Positions 47,976 through 60,300 of a stretch of 64,000 bases of DNA are shown piece by piece; positions within the stretch are counted from its first letter, which is position 1, and each line of letters begins with the position of its first letter. Position numbers and translations under genes: made by a program. The DNA is taken from positions 1,250,001 through 1,314,000 of the forward strand of contig JAJFZO010000256.1 of NCBI GenBank assembly GCA_021397835.1, written 5' to 3'. Source of the stretch: Moringa oleifera (lineage: Eukaryota > Streptophyta > Magnoliopsida > Brassicales > Moringaceae). The notes under the pieces were generated by a model, which was not told the DNA's origin, did no database searches, and was given only the letters and a program-made list of their open reading frames with translations.

Positions 47976-49150
47976 ATGTAGAAAATTGTTATGTAATGTT
48001 GGTCTGAATTGATTCTGTTTGTTGAATTTGGAGGCAAAAGAGTTGGCTCAGAGGTATCCAGAGCTCGATCAGATGGTATATTAATTCTGACCTCAACTTG
48101 TTTGACCCAATGTCACTGAATGATGTCAGGGTCTTGCAATAGATCATCAATTTTCTTTCACAGTCCTGTCTATCAGATTCTGACTGTTAGCTCTCCTTAC
48201 TTAGCCAGTGGCTAACAACTCCCCCTGCAGATATCAGTTTCTTTAGTGTTTCATGAATCAAACAAGTGATGCCTTTGTGGATTAGTGAATTCATAGCTGG
48301 GTCTGTTTCGATACTGACTAATCCGTCAGTCCTTCTTGTGAACATCATATTCATAGAACTAGCTGGCCATCTTATGAACTTCAGTCACCAGTTCCTCTGA
48401 AAGCTACCTTGATATGGTTCAATTACTACCATCAAGTTAACTTGTCAGATGTTGAATCTTCGTGGATTGGAAATATTGCTTCTCGGTGGTTTTACTTCTT
48501 TTCCTGCATGGCTTTCACACTGGATCTTGTCACCAACTCTCAACAAGTTAACAAGAAAGAGAAAAGGTCAGCGTCTTCTTTTTTAGTCTCTTTTTTCCCA
48601 TTAGGAATCAATGTTCATGAAAGTCAAGTAAAGAAACAGAGGCACAATGTGCCTAACGCAGCATATGGCGACACTGAAAAAGACAGATAAGGTTAATATA
48701 TCTTCCATTAAGAAACTAATAGCAATTAAAGAAATCAAATATGCTAGCAAAAGAGACTGATAGATTAAATAAAACCATCACCCATGTGCACAAGCTCGGA
48801 CACTTGACCTAAGCACCCCCCCCCAAAAAAAAAAAAGAAAAAGAAAAAGAGAAGTCAACTGTTAGCAGTTAGGTTATGTTGTAGTCTTTCTTTAATAAGC
48901 TTTTTCCTTTTTGGTTTTGTGCTTAGATTCAATGACATATTGAAATAGAAATAGGACAGTGTTGACCTTGTGCTCCACCAACTTATTCGGATATATTTTG
49001 CCTTCAAGAGGATGCCAGCTACCTTTCCTGAAAACTTTTCTTGATTGTCATTCAAATAAGAGCAATTTTGCAGAAATCATTCTTTATGCACAGTTGTGCT
49101 ACAAAAAATGACAACTTGTTAACCAGAATTTTTTGCCTGAAAACCTAAAA
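47976..49150. repeat. tandem duplication, copy B (about 1.17 kb)
   Basis: Second copy of 46899-47970. It carries about 110 extra bases near 48915-49025 relative to copy A, and a C-rich plus A-rich run at about 48817-48836. Its exon-like piece has lost the acceptor (TTTGGAG in place of TTTGCAG). It ends about 210 bases before the NLR start codon. Confidence 0.85.
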
Positions 49151-49360
49151 TATCGTTTGAACTATATTAAATGTATCAGTGCAATTATTAGCTGCATGTA
49201 TGGGTCGGATTTTTTTAAAGCAACTTGTCAAGTAGATTGGATCTTCCTTCTTTGTCTTATATACCCTCTTGTTCATCTTCATACAATGTAACTTACATCC
49301 TTCTTTGTGCAGAGAAGTAGTAAACGGAGCTCTGTTTTGTAATCTTGTAGGAGTAGAGCA

Positions 49361-52300
49361 ATGGCCGAGGCTGTGGTCTCCTTTGTTGTGGAAAGGTTTG
49401 GTGATTTGCTGTTACAGGAAGCACAGTTCTTGAAAGATGTGAGCAACCAAGTTGAGCAATTGCAGAATGAACTAAAACGGATGAGATGTTTTCTGAAAGA
49501 TGCAGATGCAAGGCGAACTGAAAGTGAAAGCGTACGAAACTGGGTTGCAGAGATCAGAGAAGCTGCTTATGATGCAGAGGATGTGATTGAGACATTTGTC
49601 CTCAAAGTGGCATCCAGAAGGGGAGGAGGTATCAAGAACATCCTCAAAAGGGTTGCTTGCATCTTGGGTGAAGGCAAAGTACGCCACGAGGTTGGCATAG
49701 AGATCGAGGCTATCAAGACCAGAATTTCTGCACTGGCCACGAGTTTGGAAACTTATGGCATAAAAGAGTTGAGGGAGAGAGAGGGCTCTACTTCTTCACA
49801 TGAGAGGCAACGAGAACAGAGGCGGCCATTTCCTCATGTTGTTGAGCGCAATGTTGTTGGGTTTGAGGATAACATCAAGGAGTTGGTCACTGCTCTGACT
49901 TCTGAAGATAAACACTTCAGGGTTGTTTCCATTTGTGGCATGGGTGGTCTGGGAAAGACCACTCTTGCCAAGAAAGTCTACCATCATCCCCAAGTTAGGC
50001 GTCATTTTGATCGCTTTGTTTGGGCATATATTTCTCAACAATGTCAAAGGAGAGACATCTGGGAAGGAATTTTTTTAGGGCTTAATTCTGATGTTGACCA
50101 GGATAGAATTCAAAAACTGAGAGATGAACAATTGGCAGAAGAATTGCATAAATTCCTGCAAGATAATAAATGTATGGTGGTAATTGATGACATTTGGAGC
50201 ATTGAAGCTTGGGACAGGTTAAAAGCTGCCTTCCCGGATGAAACGGGCAGCACGATATTGCTTACATCTCGGAACAAAGATGTAGCTTTGTATGCAGATC
50301 CTAGAGGCTTCCTTCATGAACCACAATGCCTAAATGATGAACAGAGTTGGGAATTGTTTCAGAAGATAGCATTTTCCAGAACAGATAATGCAGGTATACC
50401 TCAGCTTGCCTCCTCTAATCGCTATTAATGCTTTTGATTAATTCATGATGATGTTAATATTCAGCTTTGACTTAGAAGGTTGTATGATGTTGGGTCATAT
50501 ATCCACCTTGATAAATGAAGAAAAAAGTTCTTTATATATAGTGGACTAAGAATAAAAAACACTTTATGCAGCTCTTGGGAGGTCAAATAAAAGATAAGAT
50601 TATCTGTTCTCCTACTTTTAACTCAATATAATGTCTGACCTTCACATTACACTTTTATTTTGTTTGTTGTTTCATATTTCAGAATTTGGAAATGATGGAA
50701 AAAAGGAAGAGTTAGGCAAGCAAATGGCTAGAGAATGTGCAGGTTTACCATTGGCCATCACAGTACTGGCAGGGCTTTTGGCCACAAAACATACCTTAAA
50801 CCAATGGCAAATTGTGCATCAGAACATAAAAACATGCATCACAAGAGGCATTGGGCATGGACGAAATCATTCTGCTGTACTTGATGTGTTATCTTTAAGC
50901 TATGATGATTTGCCACCGCAGCTAAAACAGTGCTTCCTTTACCTGGGACATTTCCCAGAAGATTATGAAATACGTGTGGATAAGTTGATTAAGTTTTGGA
51001 TTGCAGAAGGAATAATTACATCGGTGCAGGACAAAGGAGAAGAGGGGGGTAAAATGCTGGAGGATGTGGCAGAAAGCTATCTTGAGGAGCTGGTAGAGAG
51101 GAGTGTAGTTTTAGTTGGAGCAAGAAACATTTCAAATTCAAAACTTGTAACTTGTCGATTGCACGATCTCATGAGGGATCTTTGCTTGTTGAAAGCAGAA
51201 GAGGAGAGCCTCCTAAGAGTTATTAATCCTCAGCCACAGAATGAGAATGGTGATATTTTGTCCTCTTCATCTGCCGGTAAATTTCGTAGACTTGCTGTTC
51301 ATTTGTACAGAATGAATGATGATAGATTCTTTCACCAAAAGAGCATTGGAAGTCCTTACCTCAGGTCTCTGTTATACTTCAATAGAGTTGTAAATTACAT
51401 TTCATCCGATAATAGGAACTGGAAACTATTGGAGCCAACCTTCAACCACTTGAAGTTGCTTAGAGTCTTAGATCTTGAGGGAGCTGATATTAAAGGAGGA
51501 AAGCTGCCCAGAGATATTGGTAAACTCATCCACTTGAGATTCCTGAGTTTACGTGATGCTAATGTGTCGAGCTTTCCATCATCTCTAGGGAATTTAAGGT
51601 TGTTGCAGACTTTAGATTTACGGGTTTATGATGCATATGTACCCAATGTAATATGGAAGATGGGAATGTTGAGGCATCTATATCTCCCTTCTAGATGTGA
51701 CGATAAAACGAAGTTGCAACTGGGTAATCTGAGACATTTAAGAACGCTTGTGAATTTTCAGGTGGGAATATGTGATGTCAGAGATCTCTTCAATATGACA
51801 AATCTTAGAGAGTTGGCCATATACCGCTCTTCAAAAAGCAAAGCTTTAAGGGAAATCATGCCTGCATCGCTTAGTGGTTCATTAAAACATCTTGAGTCCT
51901 TGTCGTTAGGAGGAACTGCAGAAGATGGGGTTACAGAGAGCGGCCTAGAGCCACCACCAGGACCAGTTGACATAAGGCAACTGTTAGTGGGTTACACTAA
52001 TCTCTCTGAGCTGGTCTTGTACGTGCAGATAGAGAAGTTACCAGATTACCTTCAGTTTCCTCATGACATCACTTCCATAACCTTGGGAGACTGTAAACTC
52101 GAGGAGGACCCAATGCCAGTTCTGGAGAAGCTGATTAACTTGAGAGCCGTTTCTTTACGTTGGGATGCCTCTACTGGGAGCAAAATGGTTTGTTCTGCAC
52201 AAGGTTTTCCTCAACTTCACTCTCTGGACCTTTTTGTTCTGAACAATCTAGAGGAGTGGCAGGTGGAAGAAGGAGCCATGTCTAATCTCCATTGTTTGTC

Positions 52301-52526
52301 GATTGGAGCCTGCACAAAATTGAAGACTCTCCCAGATGCAGTGAGGGTCATAACAACCCTACAGGAATTGGAGTTTTATGGGATGCCAAAGGCATTCAAA
52401 GATAATTTGGTAGAAGGAGGAGAGGACTTTTGCAAAGTCCAACATGTGCCTGCGGTTGTATTTGAGCATTGTGATCAAGAGTACTCATCTTCCTCAGGTA
52501 CCATTTTTTTCAAATTCCAAATCTGA
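49361..52526 (+). CDS. CC-NB-LRR disease-resistance (NLR) protein, RPP13/RPP8-like
   Basis: Intracellular immune receptor. Exon 1 is 49361-50393 and exon 2 is 50683-52526; 2877 nt, 958 residues if the stop at 52526 is used. The Rx-type coiled coil (1-140) has AYDAEDVIETF, a variant of EDVID. NB-ARC: P-loop GMGGLGKTT at 193-201, kinase-2 MVVIDDIW at 272-279, RNBS-B STILLTSRN, GLPLAI, RNBS-D QCFLYLGHFPEDYEI and an LHD (MHD-like) motif in CRLHDLMRDL. The LRR region (about 560-930) has LRVLDLEGADI, LRFLSLRDANV and LHSLDLFVLNNLEEW. All nucleotide-binding motifs look intact and the frame is open, so it is probably functional. A 3' intron may start at 52498 (CTCAG|GTACC). The acceptor at 49350 just before ATG suggests a leader intron. 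Confidence 0.93.
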
Positions 52527-54328
52527 TATCTGAAATTTCTTGAATTATGCAGTGATCTTTCTTTTAATTTTTTTTCTTAGCATTCTTTGTCCAGTTCTGA
52601 TATGATTATCTTTGAGAAGGCATGTCTACGGCGGCTAATTTTGGGCTTTTACCTTTTAACAACTCTTAGTTCTATAGCCATTGAAACAATGATACTTTGC
52701 TTTTTCTTTTCATTTTCTTTTATTCTTATTAAATTTTGAAACTACAGCATCTGATCTTTTATTTCTGTGCTATAGTAAAATTATATAATGATCACCAATC
52801 ATCAGGTAGCAATATGAAGTGGAAATTGGTGATCTGTTTGTTCTTCAATAACAGTGATGCTTTAAACTGATTGTTTAGGTTCTCTTTTCTTAGGAGAAGT
52901 AAGCGGGGAGGACAACTGTGAGGCAACTGAAGGCAAATAATGTTAACAGAGTTTGATTGGTACAAAAAGCATTCATGAAGGTGAGGGAAAACAAAATCAT
53001 ATTAATGCATGTTCATTGGCATTGAATTTTCTGTGCTTTTCAGTTGTCCTGCCAGCTTTTTGTTTTTCCTCTTCCTTTCCCCAAATTGTTTTCAGATTAT
53101 TTCAGAGTTTCAGCCTTGCATACTGATTCATGTGATTTGGGATTGCAAAGTTGCTCATACCCATCCTACTTTTCTTTGAATTCTTTCAATGATATCCTCA
53201 ACCTGAAGCACTTGTCATTAACATCGCCATTTCTGTCAGACAATGGCTACTAGTTTACATGTTCAAATGGCTTTGCAGTTCTGGAAAAACCCAAATTTTG
53301 TTCAAAATGAACTTGTTCTGCTCACACTTTATTAGCTCTTTGCAGGTGATGCTGATAACAAGCAAGACTCAGCTTCCTTTCAACCCGAAGACATTTGCCT
53401 CTGCAATTGTTACCATTGTCGAATTGGTTGTGAAGTACCTGATTTAATGGGAGAAACATTTGTTGTTTGTCTTTTGAGTTTTCAATTGTTTTCCCTTTGG
53501 TTGTTTGCCAAACTTAGTCTTTGGTGTGTGCTGAGTGTTGCCTGTTGCTTGCTTTGGCAGCCTGATTATGATTGCCTCTATGTTTAGCAAAGCCGATAAT
53601 TTGGTATTGTTAATTTTTATTTTATGAGTTATTTTTATAAATTTATATAAATTTTACAAAAAACATAATTTAAGTATTATATTTAAATTATTAATTAAAA
53701 TTTATTATAAAATATTTTTAATTTAAAGATAAAAATCTTGTAAATGTAAAGGAATATCTAAATTTTAGTTACAAAAAGTTTTTGAAAATTTTAAATTATT
53801 AAAAATATATTTTTAAAGTTATGATATTAAAAATTTAAAATTTTATAAAAAATAAATTTTGTATAAAAAATTGTTCAAATTTTAATGATGGATTCCAAAT
53901 AAAGTAAAAAATTTATTTGAATTATTTGAAATATCATAATTATTCGAGATAAAGTTTAATTTAGACCAATGATATAAAAATTTTATTGATAATATAATTT
54001 AAATATTAAGATTTTATGTAATATTTATCTTTAATTTAAATATTTTTAATTTTTAAATAAATTTTAATTTAATTTAAATTAATATATTAAAATTTATTTG
54101 AAATTTTTTTATAAATTAAATTTTGTTTGAAAAAATAAATTTTAAAATTTTATATGATGTTTAATTTAGAATATTTTAAATTTAATTAATTAAATCTAAA
54201 AAAATAGATGGTGTGAATAATTCTAACAAAAATTAATTTCGATAAATTTTTTTTAATTTCTGAGGGCAACAGAACCAAAACCGTTACGCCACGTCAGCAA
54301 TAATATCTGTTGGAGTCCGCAAGCCAAG
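52527..54328. other. NLR 3' flank and AT-rich intergenic DNA
   Basis: T-rich NLR 3' flank to about 53600, including an exon-like frame at 53346-53447 (listed separately), then very AT-rich sequence from 53620 to 54250. The MRL1 leader begins near 54280. Confidence 0.6.
53346..53447 (+). other. orphan exon-like frame downstream of the NLR
   Basis: Follows a good acceptor (TTTGCAG) and reads VMLITSKTQLPFNPK then a hydrophobic end closing in VVKYLI and a stop. Its phase does not match the possible NLR donor at 52497. It may be the last exon of a broken or small gene, or part of the NLR 3' UTR. No family was recognised. Confidence 0.25.
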
Positions 54329-57300
54329 ATGAAAGAGAAACCAAAACATGACATCGTCACTTCATTATCCTCACTCTTTCTTCTTCCATCCACTAACCGT
54401 TATTATCCTCATCTCTCTCTGATGGATGCCACAGTCCTCTCTGCAAAATCGCCACAAGCCCTAGTCCTCACTTCATGCACTACGTTGCTTTCTTCGGCGA
54501 AGAAAGCTCGAACGATCCGCGGGGAATTTCTTGGCTGTGGCTACAATTTCCAGCTTCCCGGTGGTTCTGTTCGATCTCGAAGGAAATGCAAGAGATTCGG
54601 GCTTTTTCAATTCAAATCGCCGAGGTTTCTAGTCAGAGCTTCTCTGAATTACGATCCGACTCTTGTTGTTGTCGCGGTGACCGCCGTCTATATTGCTTTA
54701 TTCAATTACTATTATAGAAAGAGGAAAGATTCTACCGAGGTGAGTGAACTTCGGTTTTCTTTTTGCATCAACTAGTTCCTGTATTTAATTTGTGCCTTGT
54801 TTTTTTCCCCTTTTTTCTAAGGGCTAGTTCTTGTTTTAATTTGTCTATTTTTTTTTTCTTTTAGATTTGCTTGATGTGAAGTGGTTCTTTTGATTTTGTG
54901 ACTAAAACTTGTATTTTTTTTTTGACCGCTTGAATGTAAGAATTGCTCTATTCTGTTGCGAATTGCCTTATAACCAATTTTCTTCAGTAATATCTCTTTG
55001 GTAACTGAGTCATTGTATTGGTTTTCTGATAGAGAATCTGCTTTGATCAATTTCCCGTCTTAAAATATATGCATTGCCTTCGTTCATTCATTATGTTTTT
55101 GCATCGAATTTATTTACAAGTGAGATGAGTTTATATTATGAATCAGATTTATGGGTTTGACACTTATGATATTAACTCTTTCTGATAGTTGAGGATGACT
55201 TCCTGAAAATATGAACTTTCTCTTGTCAATAATATGCAAAGTACCTTCTAAATATAGGCACATTTTTTGGTCAATAAGGAGTCATATTGTTCCTTGAAAC
55301 TGAGAGCGCAACTCTGAGTTCTGATGAAATAAGAACTGTACTCTTTGTTATCTACTTACCAAGCCCTAAAATCTAAACCTGTATGCAGTGATTTAGTTAG
55401 CTAAAACCAAAAGGGTTAGATGTTGAAAGGAGATGTCAAAAATTGCCAAGTGACACTCTTACCTCTTCTTTTGCAATGTTTATACAATGTTGCAGTAACT
55501 TCTCTGGTCTTGTCTAAAGTTAAAGTGTGGAAGAAGTGTAAGTAAAAACAAGATGGAGGAGAGAATGATATTCCTTAAAAATTCCATTTCTTTCTCGCTT
55601 TTCTCTCTTAACATTTTCCTTTTATTAATTGTTCAGAATCTCTAACAATGGTGGAGGAGATGTTTGAAGAATTTGAATCACAGTTGTGTTTTCCGTAATC
55701 TATTTTTCAAGCTTTTTCTGAAGTTAAATGCTTGGATTCATTTTTGCCTCATCAATTTATGAGATGTGTATTTGGAGAGTCATTGAAATTGAAGAGTAAA
55801 AAACTTCTTTACACGATTTGGCTCATAAAATTCTCAACCTCTTCAAGAATTAAACTGACAAACTTTACAATGTTGGTTCTTTTGTGCTTTGTTTCTGTCT
55901 CTTTGTTTTTTTCATGGGAAAGGAAATCGAAATGACTAGGCTAAGGAGGTTCATGAAGAGCTCAGATTTTTGCATTAAAGAGACACAATAAAGTGAGAAT
56001 GACATGACTCACAATTGAGCATAGAATATGCTTTTAGTTAGGTGGCACTTATGTGGTATTGAATGAAGGAAACTGGACATTTAGGGATAGATCCCATCTC
56101 AACTGAGCTTGTTATTGGTTCTCTGTGCACTTGAATGTACTATCATCCCAATTGTACAGGTGGCAGATTCCCCTGGTATTGCAGTACCTCATCTACATAG
56201 ACACGCTGTGGACCATGTTATTGAAAGTGAAGTTTTGGATTTTGGAGATCATCTTGAGGAGACATCTGCAAATGCAAGTCAAGATCTGATGGAGAAAATG
56301 GAAGAAAATAAAATTCCTTCTCAGGACGAAGAGGCCCATTTGCACGTCCAGAAAGCTACTTCGATGTGTGATGATTCTCTGTTGACTAAGTCATCAGACT
56401 CACTTGGTGTTGATTCTGTGTCTTACGGTGATAGTGATAACATCTTTTTGATAGAATCTGAAGCTATTAGTGCACCTCTTCCATTTCCTGGACTCCCTCA
56501 ATCAGGTGCTATGCAACCGCTCATGTTTGCAACTGACATGTCCAAATTGCCATTAGAAAAAGGAAAGCAGGAAACTGGATTGGAGCCTGAGCTTCCCAGA
56601 GTAACAGTAACTGTTGAATCTGGTGCTTCTTCAGTTCTTCTAGATGATCCTCTCGCTGTGGATGTAGAAGAGAATTGGTACCATAATCATGTTGATGTGG
56701 GTGAACTTACTAGCTTCACTGGAGTCTTGAAAGCGTCTTCTAGGGAAGACATTTACACATTTTATGGGGCAAACCAACCAGTCATGAAATCCCCAAGCTT
56801 TAATGATCTTAAAGCAGTAGGTTCTCCTTCCTCACGTTTTAAAAGCAATAGCTTTTCTTCACTTAAGAGGGGTGCTGAACTTAAGGGGGCAGAACAATCG
56901 GCAAAGAATTCTCATCAAACTGCAGGTAATTTAATAAAAAAAGAACTTTATGCATGCTCTCAGTGTATATATACTGGGCATTAAAATTCCTCCCTACTTT
57001 ATTTTGCTACGCTGCAGCAAGTGGTCCCGGAATTTGGACTTCCCTTTATACTGACTTTGATTAAAGGATAATTCTTCATTTAGATGATGTTGAAGAAAAA
57101 GTACCTCTTGCATGTTATAAAGAAGGTCCATCACACACGACGAAAGTAATAAGAAGAGACAGAAGATTTTCAAGAGATAAAGAGAGAAAACATCTAACTC
57201 AGGATTCCCATAAAAGCATGGAAAAGTTCCGATACTCAAATGAGGTGCTTGCTGGTGAAGATCATCCTTCAGACCAATTCAGTGCTTACAATTGTTTACT

Positions 57301-60300
57301 AAGAGATGGGAGGTAATGACTGCCATCCACTACAGATTCTGAAACATCATTGCCATTCAATAGTATAAAGTTTTACTTGTAAGTAAGAAACACTAATGAA
57401 AAGTTCTTGTACATCATCAGGTTTTAAGAAACTTCCATTCATGAACTTTTTTATAGTAAGTCATTCCTTTTAAATGATTTATTGAAATTTTGATCTTACC
57501 TTGGATGATGTGTAGGTTAACTGATTGCATAGATTTGCTTGAAGATATGGAAAAGCGGGGTCTATTGGATATGAATAAGGTTAGGTGTATCCATTAGCTT
57601 TCTAAATGATGTTTCTTTTTGTGAAATTAAGGATTTTTGGTTACTTATCCTGCCTTACTGGTTCCCTGGTATCAGATTTATCATACAAGGTTTTTCAAGA
57701 TCTGCAGAAGTCAAAAAGCTGCCAAAGAAGCTTTTCGTTTTAGCAAGCTTATCCCAAATCCAACCTTGAGCACCTTTAACATGTTGATGTCTGTGTGTGC
57801 AAGTTCTCAAGATTCAGAAGGTTGACTCAATGTGTTGTTTGCATTTTTTTCCCTCTGCTTTTGTGTCCTCCCTTAATGATACCATATCTGAACTTATGAT
57901 ACTTAACAATTACATGATCTTACAAATTCTGATGTAAGAATGTCCACATAGGTGCTTTTCAAGTTTTGCAACTTGTACAGGAGGCTGGAATGAAAGCTGA
58001 TTGCAAACTTTACACCACATTGATATCAACCTGCGCAAAAAGTGGTAAAGTTGATGCAATGTTTGAGGTATGGCAGCTCCCATTCAGCTTTTCATTGGCT
58101 AGACCACCATCAAACTTTTTTTCTATTTTTTAATTTTTTTTATATCGGTTTCCTCACATTTTGTAATTTATGCTTTTCTTGGCTTTGCCACCTTCAGGCA
58201 AGCCATTCTGTCCTCCTGGTCCACTTTACTTCTGGAGGAAATCTCTACATTATTTTTTCACTTTCTAGTTTTTGAAACTTGAAATAGTGTCTACACTGTT
58301 AAAATATCTGTGTTTTTATCATTTTCTTTTACCTTGATGAAGATTTTTCTAGCAATAAACTGAAGAAAATCATCTAAATTAGGCCTTTTCTATTTCATGA
58401 AGTTTTGTGTCAATTAATTTTGTTAAATTTCTATGTTAAATGTAATACATGTGAACATTATTAAGAGTCTTGATTAAGTTTTCCTCATAGGTATTTCATG
58501 AGATGGTTAATTCTGGAGTGGAACCAAATGTTCACACATATGGAGCACTTATTGATGGTTGCGCCAGAGTCGGACAAGTGGCTAAGGCATTTGGTGCTTA
58601 TGGGATAATGAGGGCTAAGGTAAGAATGTGACAGTAAAGTCTTTAACCTCTGTGCGTCGAAAGTTACAAAATCAAGGAATTGGTTATTATTAGTTCTAGA
58701 TTTTTCTCCATAGAAGGTTCTTGTTGTCTGACCTTAATTATTTCAGCATCGGAATATCAAAAGAATCTTGACACTGATTAGATGTTGTGTACAGTAGAAA
58801 GTGAAGCCAGACCGAGTTGTATTCAATGCGCTTATCACTGCATGTGGTCAATCAGGGGCAGTAGATCGTGCTTTTGATGTGTTATCAGAAATGGGGGCCG
58901 AAACGCAGCCTGTGGACCCTGATCATGTAACCATTGGTGCATTGATAAAGGCTTGCTCCTATGCTGGTCAAGTGCGTGAGCTGTGCCCTCATCCTGTTAT
59001 GATATCTTTTTCTTGTTCTTCTGAGGCAGTTGAGAATAGCAATTGCTTATAGGTTGATCGTGCACAAGAAGTATACAAGATGATTGATGAATATAATATC
59101 AAGGGCACTCCAGAGGTTTATACCATTGCCATAAATTGTTGCAGCCAGACCGGTGATTGGGATTTTGCACGTAGTGTGTATACTGACATGAAAAGGAAAG
59201 GCATTGTCCCTGATGAGGTATCTCTGTTATAGTCATGCTTAGAGTTGTAAATTACAGTTCTGAAATTTGAATCTAGTGGTTGATAGATCCAGGATTTGGA
59301 TGGTTTTGTATGTGTTATAAAAAGGAAAAGAGGAAGCAATTTCTCACAATTTACTGTGCACTTCTTTAATAGGATGTACTTCACAAAGCCAAATTACTTT
59401 CAAAATGTGAAGACATTTTTTTCACGTTCAATTTTCTTGCAGGTATTTCTCAGTGCACTGATCGATGCTGCGGGACATGCTGGAAAGGTGGATGCTGCTT
59501 TTGAGATCCTACAAGAAGCCAGAATTCAAGGAATACATCTTGGAGTCATATCGTATAGCTCATTGATGGGAGCATGTAGCAATGTATGTCTCTTCTTGCC
59601 AGATATATTGTAATAACTCAGCAGATGTTTTGAGGTTTCAAATCATTGTCTTGCAACGAGAACTAGATATTTATAAATATTTTAAATTTATAACATTTAG
59701 ATTTGAGTAGACCTTTGCATGCCAATATGTCAAACTAAAAATTTAAGGTGAGCAACTTCTGTTTATTGAAACTACTAGTACTCTGATCTGGGCCATCTGA
59801 TATGATATTGGAGAATTTGGTTTCCAGTGTTTTTTCCAGCTTACACCATGGCTGTCTGGTTCATGGGTGAGGAATAAGCAGAGTGCTAATGCTGTGTCAT
59901 GTTACAGTATCTTTATGGAGATTGTTTTATATGTAAAATTTAGGAAAAGTTGAAACAGTTAGGGAAATTGTCAGGACAACCGTGAAATGGTCTAACTCTT
60001 GTTTCAGGCTAAAAACTGGCAAAAGGCGCTGGAGCTATATGACAATATCAAGTCTATCAGACTGAACCCAACAGTTTCAACCATGAATGCTTTAATTACT
60101 GCCTTGTGTAAGTCTAGATCTATTTTTTTACTATTCCAAAATACTGTAGTGATATGATGAATAAGCATATGCATTCTGATAAAAATAAATAAATAAGCAT
60201 ATGCATGCTATTTGAAAATTTCTGCTACTTGTACTTTCTTTGAATGTGGTAATATGATGGTACAATTGGAAGTGAGGAATAATATTATGTGATTCCACTT

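Noticed and set aside
49361..52526. NLR as a pseudogene
   Set aside because: The frame is open, the intron is in phase and all NB-ARC motifs are present, so there is no sign of decay.
54329..54421. Upstream 31-codon extension of MRL1 before the second ATG
   Set aside because: Not removed from the feature, but I do not treat it as proven: the ATG at 54422 matches the usual N-terminus better.
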